DNA from: Neurospora tetraspora
Taxonomy: Eukaryota > Ascomycota > Sordariomycetes > Sordariales > Sordariaceae
DNA: 64,000 nucleotides
Direction of reading: 5' to 3'
Assembly: GCF_033439725.1 (NCBI RefSeq)
Contig: NW_026944393.1
Location: 682,001 to 746,000 of the forward strand
The notes under the pieces: model-generated
The model's database searches: none
What the model was told of the DNA's origin: nothing
The model's input: the letters and a program-made list of their open reading frames with translations, nothing else
Translations under genes and position numbers: made by a program
Shown: piece after piece, positions 1 through 10,874 of the stretch
Position numbering within the stretch: the first letter of the stretch is position 1
Layout of the letters: each line of letters begins with the position of its first letter

Positions 1-1
1 G

Positions 2-2909
2 CCTTTGCCATCTCGCAAGTCCAAGGGTCAATCGGTCAAGGTGGACCGGGAAGAATCGATTGTGAATCTGGTTAGCACCTCAATCGGAATTGAGTCTGTA
101 AAACAAGCCCTTCGCGACTTCAATACGAACGATTTCATACCTGCACCTCCCGAGCTTCGACTTCCCACTAAGCACTTTGAGAGCGGGAGAAAACTACAGC
201 AGCGCATTCTGCCTGAACTCAAGACCTTCAGGACGACGAAAACATCTGGTCAACTGACAGCCCCCCCTCAACTTGCCCGCCTATACGACTCTGTATCCTT
301 CTCCCTATCAGCTTTTGACCAGTGCCAGTGCGAAACCAGCAACTGGACACAAAAGTACGGCCCTATCAACACCACCGAGGTCCTGCAGCCCGGCAGCGAA
401 GCCTTCCTTTTGCGAGACTGGCTCCATGCATTGAAGGTGCAATCAGTAGAGACCGGCTCGAACGACTCCGACAAACCGAAAAAAGGTAAGGCTGTTGGCC
501 CTGGTAGGAAAAAGAGGCGAAAGAAGCTCGACGAGTTTATTGTCTCTAGCGACGACGAGTTCGAGCTAGACGAAGACTCGGACGACGGAGCCGACTGGGC
601 CCCCAGTGGTTTTCGGGGAATCACAAGGAAAACCGTCGTCAAATCCGGAGACCTGTCCAAAAAGGACGCCTCCAAAATCGCCAACACACTTGTTATCAGC
701 GGCCCTCATGGCTGCGGTAAAACAGCTGCCGTTTACGCAGTGGCCAAGGAACTAGACTTTGAAGTCTTCGAGATCAACTCGAGCAGCCGAAGGAGCGGCA
801 AGGATGTGCTTGAAAAGATCGGCGACATGACCAGGAATCATCTCGTCCAGCAGCACCAATCCCCCTCCGACAAAGCTGGCGATGATCAAGAAGATGCTAC
901 TGCAGAGGAAGTCAAATCCGGAAAGCAGGCAACTATGAATGCCTTTTTCCGGCCAAAGACCACTGCAGTTACACCAAAGCAGTCCACTAAGCCACCACCC
1001 ACCAGCGAACCAAAAGAGGTCAAGAAAGACAGCGGAAAGGCCCAAAGGCAATCCCTTATTCTCCTGGAAGAAGTGGACATCCTGTACGAAGAAGACAAGC
1101 AATTCTGGACCACCATTGTCACCCTTATAGCGCAAGCCAAACGACCCTTCATCATGACATGCAACGACGAGACTTTGCTCCCTCTTCACACCCTCAAACT
1201 ACACGGCATCTTCCGGCTAAGCCCACCACCCACAGAGCTGGCAGTTGATCGCCTATTGCTTGTAGCAGCTAACGAAGGCCACGCTCTCACACGGCAGGCC
1301 GTCGCATCTCTGTTTGAGTCCCGCGGCCATGACCTCCGCGCCGCCACCACGGATCTGCAGTACTGGTGCCAGATTGGTGTCGGGGACAGGAAGGGAGGGT
1401 TTGATTGGTATTATCCGAGGTGGCCGAGGGGTTGTGATCTTGATGAGAACGGGCATGTGGTGAGGGTTGTCAGTCAGAGCACGTATCTCACGGGGATGAA
1501 CTGGCTCGGGCGAGACACCGTGGTCGGGAAGGCTGCCGGCGGACGTCAGGTCGAGGAAGAGTTACTAGAGCAGGCTTGGGATTCGTGGGGTCTTGATATG
1601 GGGAGCTGGCAAGACTCTGTTGGGTTGGAGTCATTGGCGGAGGGGATGCCATCCGATGGGGCTGGAAGGCTTGAGGCTCTTGAGGCGTTTGAGGAACTGG
1701 CTGATGCCCTCAGCGCGGCGGATCTCTGCTCTTCTTGGTCGTTTGGGACACTTAACGAGGTAAGATAACCTCACTCCCGCCCATTTGCATTCGCTAACAG
1801 TGATATTACAGGTGCCACTAGACGCCACACTCCCCGAGCCCCCAGCTAAAGCCCGCGACGACGGCGTCCTCGGTCTAACACCGCTCGACGCTCCCCTGCT
1901 TACTCTTCACGATTCCCTTACTACGAGTATTCCAGCAACCATCAAATCTCTCTCTCGCTCCGTTTTACGGTCGCGGACCTCGTCCCTTACCCAACAGCCT
2001 ACACCCACCGATACCCTCCAGCCACTAAACGAATTCTCTGCCCTCAGCCTAATCACCAAATCCTTCACCACCCTATCCCTCTCTTCTCCCGAGCAACCAG
2101 CTATCAACAGAATCGACCTTGCCTTCGCCTTCGACCCTATCGCCTCTTCAGACTCCTCCGCAGCCACAACATCCTCCTTGGACCCCTCCGTCTTCGACCG
2201 CACCATGAGCCTCATCACGTTGGACGTCGCCCCCTACGTGCGGAGCATAGTCGCTTACGAATCGAGTTTGCAGCGGAGGAGGTTGAAGATGAGTAGTCTG
2301 CTTAGTGTGAGCGAGGGTGGCACGAATAGCGCGGACGGAGGAGGCACGGGGCAAAATGCGGTGGGACCGGGGACAAATAGTACGGGGGGAACGAAAAGGA
2401 TGCGCACAACCAGAGCTGCACTATTAGCGCTGGAGGGCGGAGAGAGGAGTGTGAAGAGGAAGGAGAGGTGGTTCAGAGGGGAATTGAATCCGTTCCTTGT
2501 TGAGAAGACGGGCGGGAGGGGCTGGGCTGATCTTACCCTCCAACACTTGGCTGACCTCCAACACTCTGCTGGGAACCCTGTTGCTGAAGGGGAGGAGGAG
2601 ATGAAGACAGCTGGTAGCGTTTCTGGCGCGTCGGAGGTGTCTGTTCCTTGGGACGCTCAGCAGGTTGTGTCGGACGTTGCCCCCGTGCAATCGGACGTTG
2701 TGCTGAAAGCTCGGCCGAAGAGAGGAAGGCCAAGGAAGAATTTGGCGAAGGTCGTGGAGGTTGACGAGGCTGATCAACCTGATGAGCTAGCGGGGCCATT
2801 GGCAGGAGTAGGAGATGGGAGGCAGGGAGTGGATGAGTTAGCGGGTGAGGCTGCGGTTGCGGTTACGGTTGCGGCTGACGGTGATGGAGACGTTTCGATG
2901 ACTCAGTAG
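2..2909 (+). CDS. ELG1/ATAD5-like AAA+ PCNA unloader, 5' partial
   Basis: The frame is already open at the window edge, so the N-terminus lies outside. Exons are 2-1759 and 1812-2909; the 52-bp intron at 1760-1811 (GTAAGA...TTACAG) is phase 0. About 950 residues are visible. Counting from nucleotide 5, Walker A GPHGCGKT is at residues 233-240. A Walker B-like LILLEEVDILYEED follows at about nt 1054-1095, and sensor 1 FIMTCNDE lies near nt 1150. This order, with the EEVD box, fits Elg1/ATAD5, the large subunit of the RFC-like complex that removes PCNA from chromatin in the nucleus. An acidic IVSSDDEFELDED stretch (nt 537-575) resembles a SUMO-interacting motif. QATMNAFF (nt 926-949) matches the PIP-box pattern but lies in a long insert between Walker A and B. 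The C-terminal part is low-complexity, with an AT-hook-like KRGRPRK near nt 2720. The family call is firm; the motif roles are inference. Confidence 0.88.
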
Positions 2910-3454
2910 GAAAGGGGACGTCGACGTCGTAATAAGCGGTTGAAGCCGAATCGGTGATGGAGGGTGCTCAGAGTAGGCACGCAACATAGCATACCAGGAA
3001 GAGATGCGATGATGTATATGGCAGCGTATCAACTGCGTGCAAACTCATTATTACTACTAGCTCCTAAATAGTGAACATCTTGAATCTTATCGGCTTCAAC
3101 TTTTCGGTATTCTACACTGTGCTCGAAGGAAGTGAAGATCACACCCCAAAGCAGGAGCAGGTTTCCCAGACCCGACATGGCCTCTTGGATTCTTCCTTCT
3201 CCAACCCATCCAACATCCCGATACCATGCCTCACACTGCCCTGGGTATAAACACAACAGATATGAACCAACCGGGACATCAACTCATTCATAAGCCATTA
3301 TTCTTCGGTCGTTATATCATTCATCCAGTCATGTCATCATTCATTTTCTCTTCCACATTACGCTCTATACATGGTCGTCATCACTACAAGGAAACCGTGG
3401 TATATCCATCATGTCCAAACAGATGTTTCGTATCCCAACTCAAAGAAAACCTCA
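2910..3454. other. convergent intergenic spacer
   Basis: This spacer lies between the 3' ends of the ELG1-like gene and the RD-repeat gene. It presumably holds both 3' UTRs. No gene or repeat is recognisable. Confidence 0.6.
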
Positions 3455-6200
3455 TCACAAATGCTGACTAGCCTCCGTCAGGATACTCAGCAGCGTAACC
3501 GCCGCGCCTCCGATGAGTGCGCTCTTGCTCGACTTCTCGCTCCGTTCTCTGCGTTCCCGTTCCCGTTCCCGTTCCCGTTCCCGTTCCCTATCCCGGTCGC
3601 GATCACGGTCCCGGTCATGGTGGCGGGAGGAGCGGTGGCGATCGCGGTCCCTTTCCCTGTCACGGTCCCTTTCGCCGCCATCTCGGTATCTGTCCCTGTC
3701 GCGGTCCCTATCTCCTCTATCACGTTCGCGCAGGTCCCTGGTGTCTCTGTCGCGATCCTTTTCCCTCTCCCTGTCCCGGTCTCTGTCTCTAGTATCGCGG
3801 TCACGGTCGCGCTCCCTGTTGTCGCGGTCCCTGTCCCTATCCCCCCTATCCCTGTCCCGATCTCTCCTCGAGCGAGAAGGGTCGCGGTCCCTATTATCCC
3901 GGTCTCTTCCAAGATCCGCCGCAACCAAGTCTCGTGGGCGTACACGGCTACGACTCCGATCCCGGTCGCGATCCCGATCACGGTCCCTGTCCCTGTCCCT
4001 GTCCCTGTCTTTATCATCACGATGCCTGCTGCGGTCACGGTCACGGTCACGGTCCCGATCGCGATCGCCTCGGTCGTCCCGGCTTGGATCCCTATTTCTG
4101 CGTCTGTTTTCGCGCTCCTCCTCCCGTCTCTTCCGCTCAGCATACTCCCCGGGGCTAATTTCCTTCGGACCATCCCTCCCAAACCGGACGTGGTTCGTGT
4201 TCTTGTTCTTGAGAATCGGTTTCGGGGCTGTGGTAGTACTGCTAGGACTTGTGATACTACTACTCTTCGAGTCATCTCCATTCACACTTGCCGGCGGCGA
4301 CACAATCACCGGTTGACCACCAGCCCTCTGGGCATCATCGTGATTGGTAGAGGCATGGGTTGATGCATCACTCGCCCGCCGACGGTGTCTCCTTCTTCGC
4401 CTGGAAGCAGCGTCGGATGCACCATCGCTCACGTCATCAGTGTCCGAGGACTCGCCGCTGCTGTCCGAGTGCCGGGTCGCTGCTCTGCGTCGGCGGCGGC
4501 CTGTGCCGTCACTGGTTGTGTCGGGTGTGGGCCAGGTGCTGTGTCTCCCCTGAGCAGCAGCAGCAGCATACCTCCTCGCGTTCCTGACTTCGGTCGTTTG
4601 TCTGGCAAACTCGAGGATGTCTTCCTTTGTCAGCTCTCCCAGGACAGCAACAAAATCCGGACGAGCTTCGTAGCGCACGCCGGCTCTTTCGAGCACTTCG
4701 GGAGACACCAGCTTGCGCTTGATGCGGGTCCATTTCGCGTCTATTGGAATCTCTTTGCCTTTACCATCGGGTGCTAGACGGGTGTACTGCCGAGGTGTGG
4801 GCTTGTGGTTGAGTATGTCATTCCCTACTGGGGGTGCAGAAGAAGAAGAAGAAATGGCTGGAAAGCTGCTGCCGCCATGCATGAGGGACGGGCTGTCGGT
4901 ATAGGGAGCGGGAGGTGACATGAACGATGCTGCGGTGGTTGGTGGCCCTTGGGAAGGAGGTGCATCTGGGTAGGGCGGCATAGCCAGGGGTGGGACGTAG
5001 CGAGGGGATGTGCCGTACTGGGCGGAGGAAGAGGCGGAAAGCATGCCGTTGCTGGACTGGGACTTGGAGCCGGGGATGGCGAGCGGTTGAGGGCCGGATG
5101 TGAGGTAATGTCCTTTGCTGGGCGAGGTACCGGGAGAGGCGTAGTGGTTATTTCCTGTGGGATAGGGGGCCAGGTGCATGGAACCCATGCGGGCGGCGAG
5201 AATGTCGGGGTTATGGTTGTCGAGATCCATGAGGTCGCGGGTTGAGATCAAGGCACCTGCTTGGGACCCATTGTTGGAATCGGAGTCTGAAGCGTCTGGT
5301 GTCTGAACATCGTAACTGTATTGACTGTTGAGACCAGGGGTCCTGTGGTGGTGGTACGGCTGCAAGGCTTGTGGTACATTGGGGTCATAGTCCGGAAACC
5401 TTGGACTATCTTGTTGACCGTTGGACGAGGGATGGTAGTCGAGCAGACCACGAACGGACGGCGGTGAACCGGAGTGGGGGGACTGGTTGGCCTCGAGTTC
5501 GCGGATATACGCTCGTAAGACCTCCTGTTATCCATTGTTAGATCATGCTGTTTCAGAGGGCCAATTCACAACAGGTACCACTAACCTTATTCTTCCTCAA
5601 GATCTCGGGCGAAAACCCCTCCTTCTCAAGCTCCTCCTTGAAGGTCTGCCACGTATCCTCCCTCATTTCGGTGGTAGGAGACGCTCGGTTTTGGAACATC
5701 CTCGTCGCAACCCGTTCCAGCTTATCCTTGATCATCTCCAGCTGCTTGCCATCGGTATGATCCAACACCTCCTGGGCATTCTCAGGGTTATGAACCTGCA
5801 CCGCATCGAGAAGCTTCGAGATCTTGCGAGTCGGAGATTCCAGATCCAGGAGGTTCAGCCTTAACTGCAGGCGGTCGATTACCCCATCACGTCCGTCGCC
5901 ATATTGGTGAAGGATATCGTCAACTTCGCGCAGGGCCTCATCGCTGTCTTCGACGGCGGACGCTAATCTTTTGGCGTAGATGTTATCGCGGGAAGTGTCT
6001 TTGAGGACCGAGTCCTGATCTTGGGATTCAACATGCAGGTACTTCAAGACTTGGTGCAGGCCTTTGAGGTCCTCCTCCATCCACTTGAGGGGCGCGTCGG
6101 CCTCATTATTGACTCGTTTGACATCGCGAAGCAACTGACGAGCGTAAGCGTGGACGGACTCGACACTGGGGTTTGAGTAATCGCCTGAGGGAACCGTCAT
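3455..6200 (-). CDS. RD-repeat-rich protein, DUF8035-like, function unknown
   Basis: Exons are 5586-6200 and 3455-5524, with a 61-bp phase-0 intron at 5525-5585. The product is 894 aa. The start is the ATG at 6200-6198; the frame runs a little further upstream but only to a TTG. The N-terminal ~200 residues are predicted helical and acidic (STAND/NACHT-type fungal N-terminal-like, inference). Ser/Pro-rich sequence follows. A compact block around RQYTRLAPDGKGKEIPIDAK through KRKLVSPEVLERAGVRYEAR and LTKEDILEFARQTTEVR resembles the fungal domain listed as DUF8035. After a Ser/Asp/Arg linker, the C-terminal third is a long alternating Arg-Asp/Arg-Glu tract (about nt 3540-4150). Such mixed-charge RD/RE tracts are common in nuclear speckle and splicing proteins, but no RNA-binding domain is visible, so the role is open. 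The start and intron are well supported; the domain name is from memory. Confidence 0.8.
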
Positions 6201-9200
6201 CGGGATCAATCGAGAACGTGAACGGCCAGAGGGTTAGGTTATGATGAAGGTCCCACGTGGGGACAATCAGTGGATATGTGGGTTAGCTCTCTCGTGCTAA
6301 TGAGTCCTGACGAGTAGTGGTTGTGTAACAGCGATTCGATGGTGTTTTGGCAAAAATTCTCCAGATGACGAAATCCAGAGAAAGTTGAGAGGAAGATGTC
6401 CGGGGAAAGGTCTAGACAAGTGTTTGGTAATCGCCTCCAGCTAAGGTATGTAATCAGAGAGGTGTTGTGCCAAGGACCGAACGGAGAAGAAAAAAATTTG
6501 GACCCTTGACCAATGACCAAACTGGGCAGTGTTGATCTTCGAACAAGGGTGTAAGCAGGCCAAGCTTCTCTTTCGTAACCAGCCTTGGTAGCGCCGGAGA
6601 CTCCGCGATGGTTGAAGAAGTCAGGGTAAGATGCGTGAAAATGGCAGGTCAAAGGAGCTTGGGGGGAAGTGGATAGAGGAAAGGAGCTTGGGGGGAAGGT
6701 GAGAGAGAAAAGAGCTTGTCAGGTCTGGCGCTCAGGTTCCTCAGGTTGGGAATCAGAAAGTCTTGTCCCGCGTTAACCAATGACGAAGGTGTTGAGAAGG
6801 TGCAGAGTGGGAATCGATCCCACTGGATGGTCACCGTGATGGAGGGTAGCAGCCAAAGCGAATCAGCAATCGAGGACTGTCGCGAGGGCTGGCATAGCTG
6901 GCATGGCGTCTGCAATCCTGAGAGGGGAGGCCGGAAGGGGATGGCCAGGGAGGGGATATGTCATTTTTCTGATCTCTGATGGTGGTCACAGAGAGAGAGA
7001 TATTTTACAAAAGGGTCTCGGTCGCCATGGATGTCCCTCGACCGAGATGTCTGCGAAGGGTTCGCCTCATCGGGTATGTAGACAACTCGAGTATCACAAA
7101 CATGTTTTTCGTGTTCAACCACGTTAGGAGCGATTGACAACAGCACAGACGGTCGACCGTTCCTGCTTCATCTGAGCCCGTTGGGCGTTGGGAATGCAGC
7201 CGCTCCGGGTCTTGGAATGGAAGAAGATCTGCAACATCCGAGGGGAGTGTTTCGATGGCTTGGCCAAGAAGCCCGACGGTGACGTCGTTTCCTAAACGAG
7301 GTGTGAGGGGCGGGGTTGGCCAATCAGAGGTGAGGAGACATTTACCACGGTAGGGGAATGGGAGGGGTCTTTGGGCTTTAGCGCTGTTAATGAGAAGCGC
7401 ATATCGTTCATGTTTGGTCTTTTCGGAACTGTTTTGGCCTCTTCATGTCTGGTGAGTCATCTTTCGACCGTATTAAATGTCAAAGGGCTGAAGACTTCAA
7501 TCCGGCACCGCTTCGGCACCCGGCATCACCGGCGCTACTGTTCTGTTTTGTCGGGCTGTGCAGGTCACAACGTCTTCCGTTCCCCAGATCTTCACGAGGC
7601 TGTGAACGAAGCTTCTTCATCCCTTCCATTCCATCCACTCGCTCCACTCACTCTTTGGGAGTCACCGATGGCTGTAATGGGAATAGCTCCACTCGAAGCC
7701 TCAACCGAAGGCGTTATCCCCGGGCCCAGGGGCCATCACCAACCGAAGCAAAATGACTTGCATCTTGCATACTGAATGCAGACAGACGGTGCGGAATTGT
7801 GCTTAGCGCCGAGAACGCAGGCAAACCTCACTTGGCACTTACACAGTATCAAGTCGAGAGCTGGAGCGGGAGCACGGGCGAGCACGGGGGAGAAAAAGGC
7901 AACTTTAACCTCTGGTGTGGTGGTACACAAGTGTGTAACCTTCTTGGCCCTCTTGGCTTCACGTCCTGCACTTTGACCGTTGCCGCGTTTCCCATCTGGC
8001 GTTCCAACGGAGAGGTCATTGGTCGCTATACCTCCGGGCCGCACTGCTTACCATGATAGTAGATCCGGTTCCGTTTTGAAACACCGAGCAAATGGAAAGA
8101 CACTTGTTCGTTTTGGATCCAACGGTAAAGCTCCAGGTATGCTTTTTGCGAGCCGTCAGCCTTACCTCTCCCAGTCACGTTGTTCCAGCCACGTTTCTAT
8201 CAGAGACTCGATCTTCAATGGTTCCGTTTGAACGCACTTACGACACTTGATGGAAACAACATCACGTTACAATCACCTTTCACAGCAAACACTCGGGGTC
8301 GAGTCGGGATCACTTGCTGGATTACTCATCTTCTGTCCACAGAGTCCTAGACACGGCATATTTCATTTGAAGCAGTGAAGCCTCATCTTTGCAAGATCAG
8401 CGAGCAAACAGTTCCACTGGATTGGGTCATTTGGTCTGGTGGTTGCCTTGTTTCTCGGCCCGGCAAACAACAACCACTCACCAGAAGCTACCTAGAAACT
8501 GCCGCAGTCGGAATTATTCTCCGGGTCAATACCAGACCTCCTCCTTCAGCTTCACTTACCTTGCGTTTACCTACATCCCGCGAGCGGCTCTTATCGACAG
8601 TTGTAGTGATATCGGTAGTGACGATCGCGCAAAAGTACCACCGGCCATCGACATACGTCGAACACAAACTACACAGCGCGTGCTTCCACGGCGTGAAGCA
8701 CGCGCGGTTAAAGCCACTTGAAGGACGGTTTTCTACTTTAAATCTAGTCGTACTACACATTGCACTACAGGCGGGTGTACCCCCCTTCTGTAGCATATGT
8801 AAGAGGAAATTCTCCGAGTCTGGTTGGAGACTAGGACGGGTCTGGACACCGAGGGCGAGATGACCAAGTCCGCGGGCGAGTGGAGTTGTTTGCTACGGAT
8901 TGAAGACATATGATCGATCTGTGACATAGCGATGGGGTCAAAGACCGAAGAGCCGTCAATCAACTTGACCTTGTAAGATCACTCACGGTTTGGTGATAAC
9001 TGACCTTCTCACGTCCGAGTGTTAGTCATTCATTGATAACTCACCTATACGGCCATCAGCACGTACGTAATGGGTAATATGGAGCCTTACTCGTGTTTTG
9101 TGGCCCCTTTTGAACATATCAGACTCTCTCACCGTGATCAAGCCTTGTCCTGTTTGCCCTCAACCTTCAAAATCCTCATGTCTTTGTGTCTCGATGCGTT

Positions 9201-10874
9201 GATCTCAACAAGTACTTCAACCGCAAGGAAACCGTTTTGCACCTTCTCTTCACTTCGGAGTAAGGATGACCAAGCCCGAAGAGGGCCAAGACAACGAGCC
9301 CAGCCATCAAGGTAGCTGCCGTGTCATCCCATCACCACATCAGACACTACCCGATCCCAGACTTTACGCCGTCCTCCACGTCACGACTTGTGTCTGGGCC
9401 CCATCTGGGTCCCATAAGCCACTCACAAACGAGCAGTCTTGAGGCTCTGCTGCGAGTAAGACGGCTTTGTGAGCCCATGTAAAACCCAAGTAAGCCCTAG
9501 TAACGCCTCACAGAACGCTTCGAAGTCTGTGGGAAACACCAAACCAAACGTGACACGGCATTCTTACGGCATCCGCATGGTTTAAATAACTCTCGTGACT
9601 GATCTTTGCCTTATCCCACATATCTGCTGCTTTCATTTATCATACAAGTACATACACTACCTCTACCTACCTTAACCCTTGCGGACAAAATAACCAAAAC
9701 AAAAGAATGGAAGTTAGGTACCTATCTACCCAGAATCCTGAACAATCTCTAAAAAGCACAGCTGTACCTTATGGACGATGATGAACACTACTGAAAGTGT
9801 AGAGGTAAGGTACCTCTACAGCTCTTATCTGCCCGGTTCTTTCTGCAGTGTTTGTGCCAGGTAGGCCTCGCGTGCTTCGCGCACAATCCAAGGTATCAAA
9901 GCAAGGAGGCGACCGAGACATCAAGGACGGCATCAAACTTTACGAAAGGTAGGGCTTCCGGCGCAACGCGCCGGTTGCACTGGGGGGGGGGGGGCTAAAG
10001 AGAGAGCACCAGGGTTTACACCAACTACACCCTGGGGAGCAGGAGTACCTCTAGTCCGCATTGCTAGCCTGTGCAAAACGGGACCGGACCAAAGGCATTG
10101 ATCGGTGTTAATAAGATCCGATGGCATGAAGGGAACTGGAATTGAATTGGTTTTGCACGAGCCCAGATATCTAATCGGTGTATGTGGTCGGCAGGGACTT
10201 GACCCGGACACCCACCCAGGCTCCATGTGCGCGTAGAATAGGTAACATTTACCAACAACTAAAAGACGATTGGGTTGAATAAGGGATCACAAGTCGAGCT
10301 GAAGTCGAAGGTTTGCTAGCCCTTGACCATTGTGAGTCAAGCGTGTGGGTGACAGAGACATGAGAGTGAGATCAAAGACCACTCGGACTCGAAGCCTTGA
10401 ACACAAGGCCGTAGATAGGTACCCAGGGCAACGAGGACTTGCTTCCGAAATGTAGATCTCTTCGTCTCATACCGGCCGGCCGCTAGAGCATCGAGCTGCC
10501 GAGGCTTGTGTACGTCCGAGTAGAAAGACCGGATGTGAAAACGGATGATAACGCCATGTAGACAAGGAGATATTCGTGAGATAAAGCACCCTTGACTGAC
10601 ACGGAAGAACAACGTTGCGAGCATGTGATCTGAAACTCATCAATAAGAATATCGCAAGGTAGAGATATCGAACAAAACTTATACTGAAATGCCCTGCGAT
10701 AACTTCCATGCTTTTGCTTCCTACGCCGCCAATGCTTGATGTTCACAACCAACTGAAGAAACTCCCATCCATCCCTCCACCTCCCATCCATGTCTGCCGT
10801 CACCTCTTACCTAGGTGCTGACCTAACCCACCTACCCACTAGGGCATGTTCTCCCCTTCCCATCAGCCAGCATT
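6201..10874. other. 4.7-kb gene-empty interval
   Basis: Only short ORFs occur, none with a recognisable domain or a convincing exon chain. The interval includes the promoter of the RD-repeat gene on its left and the 3' side of the DPB11-like gene on its right. It holds a 13-G run (9982-9994) and a 10-bp-stem, 3-nt-loop hairpin at 9798-9820 built on the AGGTACCT palindrome. No tRNA or 5S rRNA was found by eye. Confidence 0.55.
9798..9820. repeat. perfect hairpin built on TAGAGGTA/TACCTCTA
   Basis: The arms TGTAGAGGTA and TACCTCTACA (10 bp each) are separated by AGG. The same word family (AGGTACCT, GTAGGTACC) recurs in other intergenic stretches of this window, for example 9711-9730, 15274-15325, 17805-17975, 42950-42966 and 56545-56612. 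No function is known to me. Confidence 0.6.

Noticed and set aside
3371-4363. 330-codon plus-strand frame
   Set aside because: It is the antisense of the RD-repeat tract. Its Val/Pro/Ile periodicity only mirrors the low-complexity coding strand.
6805-6830. GTGGGAATCGATCCCAC, resembling a tRNA T-arm
   Set aside because: It is a plain palindrome; no cloverleaf can be drawn on either strand.
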